This document shows positions 12,950 to 13,183 of a stretch of 13,183 bases of DNA, piece after piece (position 1 is the stretch's first letter; each line of letters begins with the position of its first letter). Both the position numbers and the translations under genes were made by a program. This stretch comes from SFJ001 sp045118955 (GTDB taxonomy: Bacteria > Bacillota > Clostridia > Oscillospirales > Ruminococcaceae). The DNA is taken from contig JBGVKB010000076.1 in assembly GCA_045118955.1 (NCBI GenBank), positions 1 through 13,183 on the forward strand, in the 5' to 3' direction. The notes beneath the pieces are model-generated. The model ran no database searches. It had not been told where the DNA came from and saw nothing but the letters and a program-made list of their open reading frames with translations.

Positions 12950-13132
12950 TCAATCTAATTCATGAGGTTTAGGTTCGTGTAAACTACATTTAAAGTCATC
13001 ACAATAGCCGAGCCCATCATCAAAACTAGAGTTATTGTTTACGCACAAAATAGGCTCACCATTTTTTCCGTGAACACAGTACCAACAAAAATCACAACAT
13101 GGATCACATACGGTATCATTGCATATGTACAT
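12950..13132 (-). CDS. 60-residue cysteine-rich protein encoded by the second mini-element
   Basis: Same length as the protein at 438-620. The differences are D5N, I20V, D22G, V26E, R34N, I41L and D58E. All nine cysteines, the tryptophan at 17 and the motif GYCDDFKCSLHE are unchanged. Of the 14 altered codons, half are silent. The ribosome site GAAGAGGTG is slightly better than in the first copy. Function unknown; metal binding is the simplest guess from the cysteine pattern. Confidence 0.75.
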   Translation of the reverse strand: MYICNDTVCDPCCDFCWYCVHGKNGEPILCVNNNSSFDDGLGYCDDFKCSLHEPKPHELD

Positions 13133-13183
13133 AACTACACCTCTTCAGATTTATCTGTTTGTTACTTTATCATATTTCTCGGT

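Larger units (their letters stand above)
12821..13183 (-). mobile_element. Second copy of the mini-element, opposite orientation, cut by the window edge
   Basis: Its terminal repeat (12821-12843, starting CTCCCTTTTACCC) differs by one base in 23 from the corresponding end of the first copy, and the homology runs without a break to the last base of the window, which corresponds to position 387 of the first copy. By that alignment about 63 bp are missing and the element should end near 13246. The 8 bp before it, AATGTCGG (12813-12820), should reappear just after its far end. Relative to the first copy it lacks about 11 bp just after the ORF stop. Confidence 0.88.

Noticed and set aside
316..13183. 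12-kb composite transposon bounded by the two inverted element copies
   Set aside because: The left copy has its own perfect target duplication on both sides, so it inserted alone, and the genes between look like ordinary chromosome with GC-rich codon use.
316..13183. CRISPR array, prophage or toxin-antitoxin system
   Set aside because: There are no regularly spaced repeats, no phage structural or integrase genes and no paired toxin-like ORFs; the repeats found are TIRs, operators and terminators.

Overview
The window looks like chromosome from a GC-rich, low-copy-repeat anaerobic Firmicute, most likely a gut Oscillospiraceae/Ruminococcaceae relative (Faecalibacterium, Gemmiger or Subdoligranulum-like). 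This is inferred from strong AGGAGG-type ribosome sites, near-consensus sigma-A promoters, GPH-family sugar symporters, a clostridial-type glutamate-cysteine ligase and a T-box-like leader. No marker gene in the window fixes the genus.

Layout. (1) 1-262: 5' part of a BCP-type peroxiredoxin, minus strand, running off the left edge. (2) 316-768: a 437-bp AT-rich mini-element with 23-bp terminal inverted repeats (21/23 matching), a perfect 8-bp target duplication and one 60-residue cysteine-rich ORF; there is no transposase. (3) 863-5191: a four-gene minus-strand operon (esterase, ATP-grasp ligase, glutamate-cysteine ligase-like enzyme, class II glutamine amidotransferase). It is read from a perfect TTGACA-17-TATAAT promoter through a roughly 245-nt leader that carries an attenuator with T-box-like features. 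(4) 5304-6133: a divergent XRE-type regulator with its own promoter and a strong terminator. (5) 6254-9969: a pyroglutamyl-peptidase-like gene followed by two tandem GPH symporters, the first broken by a one-base frameshift. (6) 9971-11820: Lrp/AsnC regulator, a free-standing RNA polymerase alpha-CTD-like protein and a nitrilase-superfamily amidase, as one operon with candidate upstream operators. (7) 11835-12531: an uncharacterised protein with a palindrome inside its promoter. (8) 12621-12805: tRNA-Arg(CCG) with promoter and terminator, minus strand. (9) 12821-13183: a second copy of the mini-element in opposite orientation, cut by the right edge.

How it fits together. The minus-strand operon has the logic of a gamma-glutamyl pathway: a ligase that forms a gamma-glutamyl amide, an ATP-grasp enzyme that could add another building block, and an EgtC/YafJ-like N-terminal-cysteine amidohydrolase that could remove the glutamyl group, plus an esterase. 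The product is unknown. The two mini-elements are a diverged family: their ORFs differ at 17 of 183 bases by hand count, but all nine cysteines and the reading frame are kept. Because the left copy has its own target duplication, it inserted alone and the pair is not a composite transposon.
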